DNA of 24,333 nucleotides from Fluviibacter sp048859965 (GTDB taxonomy: Bacteria > Pseudomonadota > Gammaproteobacteria > Burkholderiales > Rhodocyclaceae), in NCBI GenBank assembly GCA_048859965.1, contig JBLIZO010000048.1, positions 1 through 24,333 on the forward strand, read 5' to 3'. A program made the position numbers and the translations under genes. Under the pieces are notes generated by a model, which was given only the letters and a program-made list of their open reading frames with translations, did not search any database and was not told the DNA's origin. Shown here piece after piece: positions 1-8,549 of the stretch; position 1 is the stretch's first letter, and each line of letters opens with the position of its first letter.

Positions 1-1591
1 AAACCAATGGCAGGCAGAGGAAGATCGCCATCCAGCGCCCCGGTAATCCGGCGGGCATGAGCCACCAGAGCGCCCCCAGCAGCGCGAGCAGAAAAACCAG
101 CGGCGAGGGTGTCGGCGCATGCCAGATCGCCACGGGCAACGCAGCAGCCCAGACCAGCAGACTCATCAAGGGCGACAGCAACGCGTCCGCCAGCATCAAC
201 AGCGGATCCCAGGGGATGATCAGCGCCAGAATCGTCAGCGGTGTCACCACGCCGCTGACCCAGGGAATCGCAATCGCGTTGGTCAGCGGTGAGATCAACG
301 AGAACTGGCTGAAAAAGACCAGCAGGAACGGCAGTGTGCCAATGGTCACCGCCCACTGCGTACGGCCAAAGCCCTTGAGCCCATGCCGCAGACGCTGCAT
401 GAGTGACGCCTGTTCGCGTTCGCCACCATGTTCGGCCAGCGCTGCCCAGAGCAGCAGGCCGACGGCCACGAACGACAGCCAGAAGCCGGGGCTCATACCC
501 GCCCACGGATCAAACAGCAGCACAGCCACCAAGGCCAGCAACAGAATCCGGAACGGTGAGACACGTCGCCCCGTAAGAATGGCCAGTGCCGCCACGCTTA
601 ACATGAATAACGTACGCAAAGCCGGAATACCGGCACCGGCGATCAGCGTGTAGAACGCGGCAGCAAACCAGCCGCAGAAGACGCCCGCACGTTGCGCCGG
701 GATGCGCGCGGCCAATTTCGGCACGCGTCGCCAGACCCAGGCGACCAGTACCGCCACCAGCCCCGAAAACAAGGTCACATGCAGCCCGGAAATAGACATC
801 AGGTGGGTCGTACCTGTTTTGGCGAACACCTGCCACAGCGATCCGGGAATCGCCTTCTGGTCACCAATGGCCAGCGCGGTCAATATGCCCGCATTCGGAT
901 AGGCGTCGCTCGGCAAGACTTGTTCAAAGCGTTCACGAATGCGGTAACGCAGTTGCGCAATCACGGTCGATGGCGTGGCGACAAAGGCATCAAGCCGCTC
1001 ACCGGCACGCACATAACCCGTGGCACGCACGCCCATTTCAAAGAGACGTGCTTCGACATCGTAGCCATGCGGATTCGCCAGGCCATGCGGTCGTTTCAGC
1101 CGAACGCTGAACGACCAACGCTCGCCCGGCTGGATGCGCTGCGGAATCTCGTGCGCCAAGGCGTCGCCATCCGCATCCTTTTGCCAGACTGACAGTTGAA
1201 TCCACTCGGGCACATGGAACGTGTCACCGGTGCTTTCTACCCGAAACAGAAAGCGCTGGCCGCGCGCTGTGCGATCCGGCAGGCTGTCCACCACGCCGGT
1301 AATCAGCAAGTTGCGGCCCATGGCTGCTTCGGGGAGTTGATCGGCCAAGACTGCCGCGCTACGCCAGCAAACGTAGGCAGCGCCGCTCAGAAATGCGCTG
1401 ATGACTAAAAAGAGTACGGCCCAACGACTGGCCGACTGATGCGCACGGACAAGCCCGATGACCGATGCAGCTGATGCCAGCAGCAGGATGTGCCCCCAGG
1501 GCAACGATGGGATTTCGGGCAGCCACTGACAGACCAGTACACCGGCCGCAAACGCGATCAACGGCGACAACATACGCGGCACGTCAGTCAT
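1..1591 (-). CDS. comEC: ComEC/Rec2-family DNA uptake channel (3' end outside window)
   Basis: This is an open minus-strand frame of 530 codons from an ATG at 1591 to the left edge, with no stop. ComEC forms the inner-membrane channel that carries single-stranded DNA into the cytoplasm during natural transformation. The N-terminus has two or three hydrophobic segments, followed by a soluble region at about residues 90-200 matching the DUF4131/OB-like part. The family hallmark HLMSISGLHV is at about residues 263-272 and starts the polytopic competence domain, which continues to the edge. The C-terminal metallo-beta-lactamase-like domain found in many homologues would lie outside the window, so its presence cannot be judged. 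The start is 22 bases after the lolD stop on the same strand, so it is probably the third gene of a lolC-lolD-comEC operon, an arrangement known in other gammaproteobacteria. Confidence 0.93.
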   Translation of the reverse strand, partial: MTDVPRMLSPLIAFAAGVLVCQWLPEIPSLPWGHILLLASAASVIGLVRAHQSASRWAVLFLVISAFLSGAAYVCWRSAAVLADQLPEAAMGRNLLITGVVDSLPDRTARGQRFLFRVESTGDTFHVPEWIQLSVWQKDADGDALAHEIPQRIQPGERWSFSVRLKRPHGLANPHGYDVEARLFEMGVRATGYVRAGERLDAFVATPSTVIAQLRYRIRERFEQVLPSDAYPNAGILTALAIGDQKAIPGSLWQVFAKTGTTHLMSISGLHVTLFSGLVAVLVAWVWRRVPKLAARIPAQRAGVFCGWFAAAFYTLIAGAGIPALRTLFMLSVAALAILTGRRVSPFRILLLALVAVLLFDPWAGMSPGFWLSFVAVGLLLWAALAEHGGEREQASLMQRLRHGLKGFGRTQWAVTIGTLPFLLVFFSQFSLISPLTNAIAIPWVSGVVTPLTILALIIPWDPLLMLADALLSPLMSLLVWAAALPVAIWHAPTPSPLVFLLALLGALWWLMPAGLPGRWMAIFLCLPLV

Positions 1592-1613
1592 TGAACCGGC
1601 CGCGCGCAACCCG

Positions 1614-2321
1614 CTAGGCGGCGCTCAGCACGCCATCCTGCAAGCGCAAGGTGCGATCCAGTTGGGCTGCCAGATCCGGATCATGCGATACCAACACGAA
1701 GGCGACACCCGATTCGACGCTCAGCTCACGAAACACCGCGAACACTTGCGCCGCTGTCTGGCGGTCCAGATTGCCGGTCGGCTCATCGGCCAAGACACAA
1801 GTGGGACGCGTCACCAAGGCGCGGGCAATCGACGTGCGCTGACGCTCGCCACCGGATAGCGCGGCGGGCGTGTGCTGCAAGCGGTGCCCCAGACCCACCC
1901 GTTCCAACCACGCACGGGCTTCGATCTCGGCGTCGGCTTTGGACAAACCGCGCACCAGTAACGGCATCGCGACGTTTTCCAGCGCCGTAAATTCCGGCAG
2001 CAGATGGTGGTGCTGATACACAAAACCCATGTGCCGGTTACGCCAATGACCACGTTCTTTTTCCGACATGCTCTGCCAGCTACGGCCGGCGATGAGCACA
2101 TCACCGTCACTCGGCTGGTCGAGACCGCCCAAAAGATGCAGGAAGGTGCTCTTGCCGGAACCCGAGGCGCCCACGATCGCGACCGATTCACCCGGCGCCA
2201 GATCAAACGACACTGCGTTCAATACACGAACTTCTTCGGCACCGCCCGCATAGACCTTGGACAGCGCACGACAGGACAGGACCACATCGTTTTGCGTGAC
2301 ATCATTCATCGCATTATTCAT
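1614..2321 (-). CDS. lolD: LolD, ATPase of the lipoprotein-releasing ABC transporter
   Basis: LolD is the cytoplasmic ATPase that powers extraction of outer-membrane lipoproteins from the inner membrane and their hand-over to LolA. The 235-residue product has Walker A (GASGSGKST), the ABC signature (LSGGERQR) and Walker B followed by the catalytic glutamate (VLADEPT). It also carries the H-loop histidine in VSHDPDLA, which places it in the LolD/MacB-type ATPase group. I chose the ATG at 2321 because a GGAGG lies 9 bases upstream and the resulting length matches E. coli LolD (about 233). A longer reading from 2357 would run well into lolC, and an ATG at 2309 is also possible. The start overlaps the end of lolC by 8 bases, which indicates translational coupling with its membrane partner. 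Confidence 0.95.
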   Translation of the reverse strand: MNNAMNDVTQNDVVLSCRALSKVYAGGAEEVRVLNAVSFDLAPGESVAIVGASGSGKSTFLHLLGGLDQPSDGDVLIAGRSWQSMSEKERGHWRNRHMGFVYQHHHLLPEFTALENVAMPLLVRGLSKADAEIEARAWLERVGLGHRLQHTPAALSGGERQRTSIARALVTRPTCVLADEPTGNLDRQTAAQVFAVFRELSVESGVAFVLVSHDPDLAAQLDRTLRLQDGVLSAA

Positions 2322-3609
2322 GACGCAAGGCCTCCGCCGGTTGCACGCGGGCTGCACGCAGGCTGGGGTACAAGGTTGCCAACAGGGTCAGCACGAACGC
2401 TGTGATCGAAATACGCCAGACATCGTCCCACTGGAGATCGGAGGGCAGATCGGAGATGAAATAGACCTCACGGGACAGAAACTGCACGCCGAACAGCCGT
2501 TCGATGGCCGGTACGACCGTATCGATATTGAGCGCCAGCGCCACACCACCCGCCACGCCCAACCCCAGGCCGATCAAACCGATCAGAGCACCCTGCACCA
2601 TAAAGATCAGGGCGATACTGCCGCGGCTGGCGCCCAGCGTACGCAAAATGGCGATGTCGCCGCGTTTGTCGGTCACCGCCATCACCAGGGTCGAGACAAT
2701 ATTAAAGGCGGCAACGGCCACGATCAGGAACAGGATCAGGAACATCATGCGTTTCTCGATCTGCACCGCGCGAAAGAAGTTGGCGTGTTTTCGGCTCCAA
2801 TCCACAAGGAAGGCCGGTTCATCGAGTCGGGGCGCCAATTCGCGCGCGATCTGCGGTGACCTGAACGGGTCATCCACCTTCAAACGCACACCGGTCACGC
2901 CCTCACCGAGACGAAACAGGACTTGCGCGTCCCTCAGATCAATCAGCGCCAGGCCGCTGTCATACTCGTACATACCGAATTCGAAGATGCCGCCCACTTC
3001 AAAACTCTTGATGCGCGGAATCACGCCCGCTGGCGTGACCACCCCTTCGGGTGCAATCAGCGTGACCCGGTCACCCGTCATGACCCCCAGCGCGCGCGCC
3101 AGATCGCTGCCCAGCACGATCCGGAAGGCGCCCGGCTGCAGGCTGTCGAGCGAACCGGATTTCATGTGGGTGGCGAAATCGGCGACGGTGCTTTCCAGTT
3201 TCGGGTCAATACCGCGCACAATGGCGCCACGTACGCCACTACCGGGCATCACCGGCCCCTCACCGCGCGCCTGATTCTGACCATTGAGCATGACCTGACC
3301 CTGCACATAGGGCGCGGCAGCCAGCACCTGCGGCAGCTCCCGGCTCTGTGCCGCGACGCGCTGCCAGTCCATCAGGGCGCCATCCATACCGACAACCTCG
3401 ATATGCGAGGTCACCCCCAGAATCCGCGAGCGCAGCTCCTTCTGAAAGCCGTTCATGACCGAAAGCACGACAATCAGCGCTGCGACACCGAGCGCGATGC
3501 CCGCCATCGACAAACTGGATATGAATGAAATAAAGCGATTGTCCTGGCCGATCTGCCGACGGCTGCGGACGTATCTCAGACCGATGAATAACTGAAAAGG
3601 GATTTTCAC
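2314..3609 (-). CDS. lolC: LolC/LolE-family permease of the lipoprotein-releasing ABC transporter
   Basis: This is the inner-membrane permease that works with LolD to release mature outer-membrane lipoproteins to periplasmic LolA. The N-terminus (FIGLRYVRSRR) and first membrane helix (ending GVAALIVVLSVMNGF) are typical of LolC/LolE. A large periplasmic domain of about 230 residues follows, then three C-terminal helices, including FNIVSTLVMAVTDK and the closing TLYPSLRAARVQPAEALRHE. A proline-bounded segment at about residues 187-199 (from APEG to GVIPR) resembles the LolA-binding hook of LolC. I chose the GTG at 3609, giving 431 residues, because it matches the family N-terminus; a GTG at 3630 would add seven residues. 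Neither start has a clear ribosome binding site. No second LolC/E gene is beside it, so it may be a hybrid LolF-type subunit that serves both roles. Confidence 0.93.
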   Translation of the reverse strand: MKIPFQLFIGLRYVRSRRQIGQDNRFISFISSLSMAGIALGVAALIVVLSVMNGFQKELRSRILGVTSHIEVVGMDGALMDWQRVAAQSRELPQVLAAAPYVQGQVMLNGQNQARGEGPVMPGSGVRGAIVRGIDPKLESTVADFATHMKSGSLDSLQPGAFRIVLGSDLARALGVMTGDRVTLIAPEGVVTPAGVIPRIKSFEVGGIFEFGMYEYDSGLALIDLRDAQVLFRLGEGVTGVRLKVDDPFRSPQIARELAPRLDEPAFLVDWSRKHANFFRAVQIEKRMMFLILFLIVAVAAFNIVSTLVMAVTDKRGDIAILRTLGASRGSIALIFMVQGALIGLIGLGLGVAGGVALALNIDTVVPAIERLFGVQFLSREVYFISDLPSDLQWDDVWRISITAFVLTLLATLYPSLRAARVQPAEALRHE

Positions 3610-3693
3610 TATCAGACGCGCGTCACGCACGGAAATGCCAGAAAAACGCTATGCTACACTCGATTCGACTTTCATACCGGCTTCCTTTCCGCC

Positions 3694-4779
3694 ATGCATC
3701 TGACCCTGTTTGTTCCTGATCTGTTGTGGCCGGAAGTTGACGACGCAGCCGCTTTTGATTTCCCCGGTGCGGCCGAGCTCGCCCGCTTTCTGTTTCTGAG
3801 TGAGGCCAACCGATCCGTCATGGATCTGACCGCCTCTTGGGAAAGTCGTCTGGCAGTGCTTTTCGGCTTCCCGAAACAGCATGCACCACTGGCCGCCCTG
3901 CGTACGCTGGGCAACGGATTAACGGCTAATGGCCAGCAACTCTGCACCGACCCGGTCAACCTGGATTTCATGCAGCAGGCGCTGGTACTGTCACCGATCG
4001 CGGGGGACACCCTCTCGAATACCGAGATCGACGCGTTGCTCCAGACCCTGAATGAGGAGTTTGCTGGCGAAGGCCGCTTCTTCGCCACCCCGCAGCGCAC
4101 GGATGCCTGTCAGTGGACCTTTATTTCCGAAGCGGCTGATGCCAGCTTGCCGGATCTCGCTGCCTGCAGTCGTCTGGCCGGCCGCCGCGTCGATGCGGAT
4201 GAAACCCGTCAATTGCTCGGTCGCGACGGCCTGCGCTGGATCAACCGGATCCAGATGTGCCTGAACCAACACCCCGTCAACCAAGGGCGCGAGGCACAGG
4301 GACTACCCGCCATTAACAGCCTCTGGCCCTGGGGCCTGGGCGAACTGACGGCAGCACCGCCCAACCGCTTTGCAACGGCGCACGGTCGCGCTGCGCTACT
4401 GAGCGGGCTATGCCAAGTCACCGGCACCCCGCAAACAACTGCCGCCGCATGGCCACACATAGCCGGACAGCACCTGGTCACCGAACTGCGTCTCACCGAC
4501 GCGATCTGTCATAGCGACCTGAGCCTCTGGCAATCGGCCATCAGTGAGGTCGCCACACACTGGGTGAGCCCGGCATTAGCCGCACTCGCCGATCGCCATA
4601 GTCCGTTGCAGTCACTCACTCTGATCAGCCCGAACGCGCATTATGAGCACCGTTGGATCCTGAAGCGTTCAAGCAAGGGGGTGCGCCCCAATCGGCTACC
4701 CCGATTACTGCAACGCTGTCTGGGTCTGACGCCCGAAGCACCCACGTTACATGCCTTGGTCCGCTCATGGTCAGCCTGA
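3694..4779 (+). CDS. RpfE-like protein (uncharacterised family found next to recJ)
   Basis: The product is a soluble protein of 361 residues with no signal peptide or membrane helix. It resembles the family named after Xanthomonas RpfE, which is often annotated loosely as a regulatory or phosphoglycerate-mutase-like protein. The recognisable block is at residues 182-218: WINRIQMCLNQHPVN, then REAQGLPAINSLWPWGLGEL. An earlier DPVNL at 86-90 is also family-typical. The biochemical function is not established, and I see no complete catalytic motif. The gene is divergent from lolC and its last 13 bases overlap the start of recJ. This linkage to recJ is also known from the Xanthomonas rpf region, but the sensor genes of that cluster are absent here. 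The ATG at 3694 has no strong ribosome binding site. Family assignment is fairly sure; function is unknown. Confidence 0.75.
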   Translation: MHLTLFVPDLLWPEVDDAAAFDFPGAAELARFLFLSEANRSVMDLTASWESRLAVLFGFPKQHAPLAALRTLGNGLTANGQQLCTDPVNLDFMQQALVLSPIAGDTLSNTEIDALLQTLNEEFAGEGRFFATPQRTDACQWTFISEAADASLPDLAACSRLAGRRVDADETRQLLGRDGLRWINRIQMCLNQHPVNQGREAQGLPAINSLWPWGLGELTAAPPNRFATAHGRAALLSGLCQVTGTPQTTAAAWPHIAGQHLVTELRLTDAICHSDLSLWQSAISEVATHWVSPALAALADRHSPLQSLTLISPNAHYEHRWILKRSSKGVRPNRLPRLLQRCLGLTPEAPTLHALVRSWSA

Positions 4780-6473
4780 AGCAACGCGCCTGGTCCGAGC
4801 GCACCGCCTGGCAACTGGAACAAAGCGGCCTGCACCCGCTGCTGGCCAGACTGTACGCTGCACGCGGCATCCAGAATGCCAGCCAGATCAGCACACGCAT
4901 CGAAGACTTGATCCCCCCGGCGGCACTCAAAGGTCTCGACGATGCCTCGGCGCGTCTGGCTGACGGCATCATGCAAGGGCAACGCATCTGCGTCGTGGCC
5001 GATTACGATGCCGATGGCGCGACTGCCTGCGCCGTGGCCGTTCGCGGGTTACGCCTGTTAGGCGCACAAGCCGACCGGGTGAGCTATTTCGTGCCGGATC
5101 GTTTCAAGCTGGGTTACGGCCTCACACCCGCCATCGTCGATCTGGTCGCACAAAGCCCGAAAGGCAAGCCCGATCTGTTAGTCACCGTGGATAACGGTAT
5201 TGCCAGCATCGACGGTGTGGCGCACGCCAATGCGCTCGGGCTGCACGTGGTCGTTACGGATCACCACCTGCCTGGCGCCACCCTGCCCGCGGCGGCTGCA
5301 ATCGTGAACCCGAACCAGCCCGGCTGTGATTTCCCTTCCAAGAACCTGGCCGGCGTGGGCGTCATGCTCTATACCCTGATGGGGCTGCGCCAGGCCTTGC
5401 GTCAGCGCGGCTGGCCGGCGGCCGAACAGGCCAATCTGGGGTCGCTGCTGGATCTGGTGGCGCTGGGCACGGTCGCCGATGTGGTACCGCTGGACGCCAA
5501 CAACCGCATCCTCGTCGCCAACGGTCTTGCCCGCATACGTAACCGGCGTTGTTGCGCGGGCATTCTGGCGCTGTTTGCCGTTGCCGGCAAACAACCCGAC
5601 CGCGCCCAATCGACCGACCTCGGTTTTTTGCTGGGCCCAAGACTCAATGCGGCTGGCCGTATGGACGATATGCGCATCGGCATCCGTTGCCTGCTGGCCG
5701 ACGACATGGGCGAAGCGCTGAAGCTGGCGCAGGAACTGGACCGTCTCAACACCGCCCGCCGCGCCGTGGAAGCGCAGATGAAATCCGATGCGGCATCGAT
5801 TCTGAATCAACTGGATATTCATGCCACGGCCGGTATCTGCCTCTATGACCCAAACTGGCATGGCGGCGTGGTGGGCATTCTGGCAGGCCGTATCAAAGAA
5901 CAGATGCATCGCCCAACCATTGTGTTTGCCGGTGACGGCAGCGGCCAGATCAAAGGCTCCGGCCGTTCCATTCCGGGCCTGCATCTGCGTGATGCGCTGG
6001 ATCACCTGACCAAACTGTATCCGGACCTCATTCTCAAGTTTGGCGGTCATGCCATGGCAGCAGGGCTGACGATTCGTGAACGTGATTTCGCGCTGTTTCA
6101 GCGGGCTTTCGATGAACTGGTCGATCAGTTACTGCCCATGGACGCACGACAACACAGCCTGGCGGTCGATGGTGCGCTGGGCGAAGGCGACCTGAATCTG
6201 AACAGCGCCCGCCTGCTGGCTGAAGGCATCTGGGGGCAAGGCTTCGCGGCGCCGGTGTTCGCCAATCGCTTCCAGATTCTTGAATCCCGCTTACTCCAGG
6301 ACAAGCACCTCAAGCTGACCGTTGGCAGCGGCTCACAGCGTATCGACGCGATCCGCTTCAATGACACCACCGTGCCCACGCAGAACGACACGCTGGCGTA
6401 TGCGCTCGACATCAACCACTACAACGGCGTCGAACGGCCGCAGTTACGTATTGAAGCGATCGTCCACGCTTAG
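4767..6473 (+). CDS. recJ: RecJ, single-strand-specific 5'-3' DNA exonuclease
   Basis: RecJ degrades single-stranded DNA 5' to 3' in RecF-pathway recombination, mismatch repair and base excision repair. The product of 568 residues is close to E. coli RecJ (577). The DHH-family metal motifs are visible: DYDADGATA at 79-87, DNG at 142-144, TDHH at 164-167 and LDLVALGTVADVVPL further on. The C-terminal DHHA1 motif GGHAMAAG is near residue 426, followed by the OB-fold region. I chose the ATG at 4767 because MVSLKQRAWSER aligns with the family N-terminus. The frame is open upstream to an ATG at 4653, but that stretch lies inside the RpfE-like gene and is out of keeping with RecJ. The 13-base overlap with the upstream gene indicates coupled translation. 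Confidence 0.96.
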   Translation: MVSLKQRAWSERTAWQLEQSGLHPLLARLYAARGIQNASQISTRIEDLIPPAALKGLDDASARLADGIMQGQRICVVADYDADGATACAVAVRGLRLLGAQADRVSYFVPDRFKLGYGLTPAIVDLVAQSPKGKPDLLVTVDNGIASIDGVAHANALGLHVVVTDHHLPGATLPAAAAIVNPNQPGCDFPSKNLAGVGVMLYTLMGLRQALRQRGWPAAEQANLGSLLDLVALGTVADVVPLDANNRILVANGLARIRNRRCCAGILALFAVAGKQPDRAQSTDLGFLLGPRLNAAGRMDDMRIGIRCLLADDMGEALKLAQELDRLNTARRAVEAQMKSDAASILNQLDIHATAGICLYDPNWHGGVVGILAGRIKEQMHRPTIVFAGDGSGQIKGSGRSIPGLHLRDALDHLTKLYPDLILKFGGHAMAAGLTIRERDFALFQRAFDELVDQLLPMDARQHSLAVDGALGEGDLNLNSARLLAEGIWGQGFAAPVFANRFQILESRLLQDKHLKLTVGSGSQRIDAIRFNDTTVPTQNDTLAYALDINHYNGVERPQLRIEAIVHA

Positions 6474-6490
6474 CAACGCTGGAAACAACA

Positions 6491-6510
6491 GAGCCACCCG
6501 CAGGTGGCTC
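6491..6510 (-). terminator. Hairpin terminator between recJ and htpG
   Basis: A perfect 8-bp stem (GAGCCACC with GGTGGCTC) closes a four-base loop. On the minus strand it is followed by TGTTGTTT, a U-rich tail, so it can end the htpG transcript. On the plus strand the tail is weaker, but the hairpin sits 17 bases after the recJ stop and may serve both convergent genes. Confidence 0.75.
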
Positions 6511-6533
6511 TGTGTCACGCAAAGAAGTAACCC

Positions 6534-8429
6534 TCAGCCCAACATCAACCGGTTGATCTTGCGCACGAAACCGGCCGGGTCGTCGATCTGACCACCTTCG
6601 GCCAGCAAGGCTTCGTCGAACAGAATCGATGCATAGTCGTCGAAGTGGCCACCGTCGTTTGGCAGCAGCTCCATCTTCTTGAGCATCGGGTGTTGCGGGT
6701 TGATCTCCAGTATCGGTTTGATATCCGGCGCATTCTGCCCCATCATCTTCAGCATGCGCTGCAGGTTCGCTCCCGGGTCGTTGTCATCGGCAACCAGACA
6801 GGCCGGCGAATCGGTCAGGCGGTGCGTGACTCGCACTTCCTTGAGCTTGTCGCCCAACGACTTCTGGATGCGCTCAACCAGGTCCTTGGCCGATGTTTCG
6901 GCGGCAGCGCGCGCCTGCTTTTCGCTGGCGTCTTCCAGTTCGCCCAGATCCAGGCCGCCTTTGGCGACCGATTGCAGCGGCTTGCCGTCGAAATCACGCA
7001 AGTGGCTGACCAGCCATTCATCCACGCGATCCGACAACAGCAAGACTTCAATGCCTTTCTTGCGGAAGATTTCCAGATGCGGGCTGTTTTTGGCTGACTG
7101 GAACGTCTCGGCCGTGACATAGTAGATCTTGTCCTGGCCCGGTTTCATGCGCGACACGTATTCAGTCAGCGTGACCTTCTGTTCCGGGCTGTCTGTACTG
7201 GTCGTGGCAAAACGCAACAGCTTGGCGATACGTGCCTGATTGGCGTGATCCTCGCCGACACCCTCCTTGAGCAACTGGCCAAACTGGTTCCAGAATTTCT
7301 CATAGTTCTCGGCATGGTTCTCGGCCATTTCCTCCAGCAGACCCAGCACGCGTTTGGTGCACCCTGAACGGATCTGCTCGATGTCCTTGCTTTCCTGCAG
7401 GATCTCACGCGAGACGTTGAGCGGCAGATCGGCCACATCGACCACCCCGCGCACGAAACGCAGATAAACCGGCAGCAACTGTTCGGCATCGTCCATGATG
7501 AAAACGCGCTTTACATAGAGCTTGATGCCATGACGCGAGTTGCGATCCCACAGATCAAAGGGCGCTTGCGACGGTACATAGAGCAATTGGGTATATTCGT
7601 GACGCCCCTCAACACGCGCATGCACCCAGGTCAGCGGCTCCTGATAGTCGTGCGCGACGTGTTGATAGAAAGCCTTGTATTCTTCATCGGTGATCTCGTT
7701 TTTCGGGCGTGCCCACAGGGCGTTGGCCTGGTTGACGGTTTCATCTTCACCCGTGGCCTTCATCGCCTTGGCGTCTTCGTCCCAGGTCTCTTTAGCCATG
7801 CGGATCGGCAGCGCGATATGGTCCGAATATTTACGCAGAATCTCGCGGATTTTCCAGCCGTTGAGCAGGTCTTCCTGTTCCGGGCGCAGATGCAGGATCA
7901 CTTCGGTACCGCGTCCCGGGTATTCGATGTCGGCAACGGTGTAATCTCCTTCGCCACCCGAGACCCACTCCACACCCTGCGATACTGGCGTGCCGGCTTT
8001 ACGGCTACGCACCGTGACTTTATCGGCGACGATGAACGACGAATAGAAGCCCACGCCGAACTGGCCGATCAGGTTGGCATCTTTCTGCGCATCCCCCGTC
8101 AGCGACGAGAAAAATTCTTTGGTACCGGATTTGGCAATGGTGCCAAGGTGGGCGATGGCTTCATCCTTGGTCATGCCGATACCATTGTCGGCAATTGTGA
8201 TGGTCTTGGCGTCGGCATCGATCAGAACGCGAATACCCAGCTCCGGGTCGTTCTCAAAGAGGCCGGGTGTTGCCAGCGCTTCATAGCGCAGCTTGTCGCA
8301 CGCATCCGAGGCATTGGAGACCAGTTCGCGCAGAAAAATTTCTTTATTGGAGTACAGCGAATGAATCATCAACTGCAGCAGTTGTTTGACTTCGGCCTGG
8401 AAAGCCTTGGTTTCGGTCGTAGTAGTCAT
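6534..8429 (-). CDS. htpG: HtpG, bacterial Hsp90 chaperone
   Basis: HtpG is the cytosolic ATP-dependent Hsp90 homologue that remodels client proteins, often with DnaK. The 631-residue product is of usual bacterial length. The N-terminal GHKL ATPase shows the helix with catalytic glutamate (FLRELVSNASDA, E35), the nucleotide-binding DNGIGM at 81-86, GTIAKSGT at 96-103 and the lid-proximal glycine-rich GQFGVGFYS at 122-130. The middle domain contains LYVKRVFIMDD and the conserved ...LPLNVSREILQ region, and a C-terminal dimerisation domain follows. There is no MEEVD tail, as expected for a bacterial protein. The ATG at 8429 gives a normal N-terminus. The gene lies downstream of greB on the same strand, with its own heat-shock-like promoter between them. 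Confidence 0.97.
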   Translation of the reverse strand: MTTTTETKAFQAEVKQLLQLMIHSLYSNKEIFLRELVSNASDACDKLRYEALATPGLFENDPELGIRVLIDADAKTITIADNGIGMTKDEAIAHLGTIAKSGTKEFFSSLTGDAQKDANLIGQFGVGFYSSFIVADKVTVRSRKAGTPVSQGVEWVSGGEGDYTVADIEYPGRGTEVILHLRPEQEDLLNGWKIREILRKYSDHIALPIRMAKETWDEDAKAMKATGEDETVNQANALWARPKNEITDEEYKAFYQHVAHDYQEPLTWVHARVEGRHEYTQLLYVPSQAPFDLWDRNSRHGIKLYVKRVFIMDDAEQLLPVYLRFVRGVVDVADLPLNVSREILQESKDIEQIRSGCTKRVLGLLEEMAENHAENYEKFWNQFGQLLKEGVGEDHANQARIAKLLRFATTSTDSPEQKVTLTEYVSRMKPGQDKIYYVTAETFQSAKNSPHLEIFRKKGIEVLLLSDRVDEWLVSHLRDFDGKPLQSVAKGGLDLGELEDASEKQARAAAETSAKDLVERIQKSLGDKLKEVRVTHRLTDSPACLVADDNDPGANLQRMLKMMGQNAPDIKPILEINPQHPMLKKMELLPNDGGHFDDYASILFDEALLAEGGQIDDPAGFVRKINRLMLG

Positions 8430-8480
8430 AAGTCTCTGAAATGAAAAGGTGATTCAAAACAAAAAAGCGTATCGATTGCT

Positions 8481-8509
8481 TAGTTGAGGGCAAATCAATG
8501 GTTTTCAAG
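8481..8509 (-). promoter_or_regulatory. Candidate sigma-32 (RpoH) heat-shock promoter for htpG
   Basis: On the minus strand an exact CTTGAAA (8509-8503) is followed after 12 bases by CCCTCAACTA (8490-8481). The E. coli heat-shock consensus is CTTGAAA, a 13-15 base spacer region, then CCCCATNT. The upstream box is perfect, while the downstream box matches only its leading Cs. The element ends about 50 bases before the htpG ATG. Heat-shock control of htpG is well known in proteobacteria; use of this promoter is inferred. Confidence 0.55.
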
Positions 8510-8549
8510 TGCGGCTTAAACGCACCGATTGGTATCCGGCACCGGGGCG

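Noticed and set aside
57..1408. Plus-strand open frames near the left edge
   Set aside because: They lie opposite comEC, whose minus-strand frame is open throughout and carries the family motif.
3610..3693. Divergent promoter pair between lolC and the RpfE-like gene
   Set aside because: Both genes must be transcribed from near here, and TACACT and TATGCT resemble -10 boxes, but no -35 partner at proper spacing is visible on either strand.
4653..4766. In-frame extension of recJ to an upstream ATG at 4653
   Set aside because: The extra 38 residues lie inside the RpfE-like gene and do not resemble the RecJ N-terminus, whereas the ATG at 4767 gives the normal length.
7530..8444. Long plus-strand open frame of 304 codons opposite htpG
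   Set aside because: It is antisense to an unmistakable chaperone gene, has no recognisable domain, and is a typical shadow frame in GC-rich DNA.
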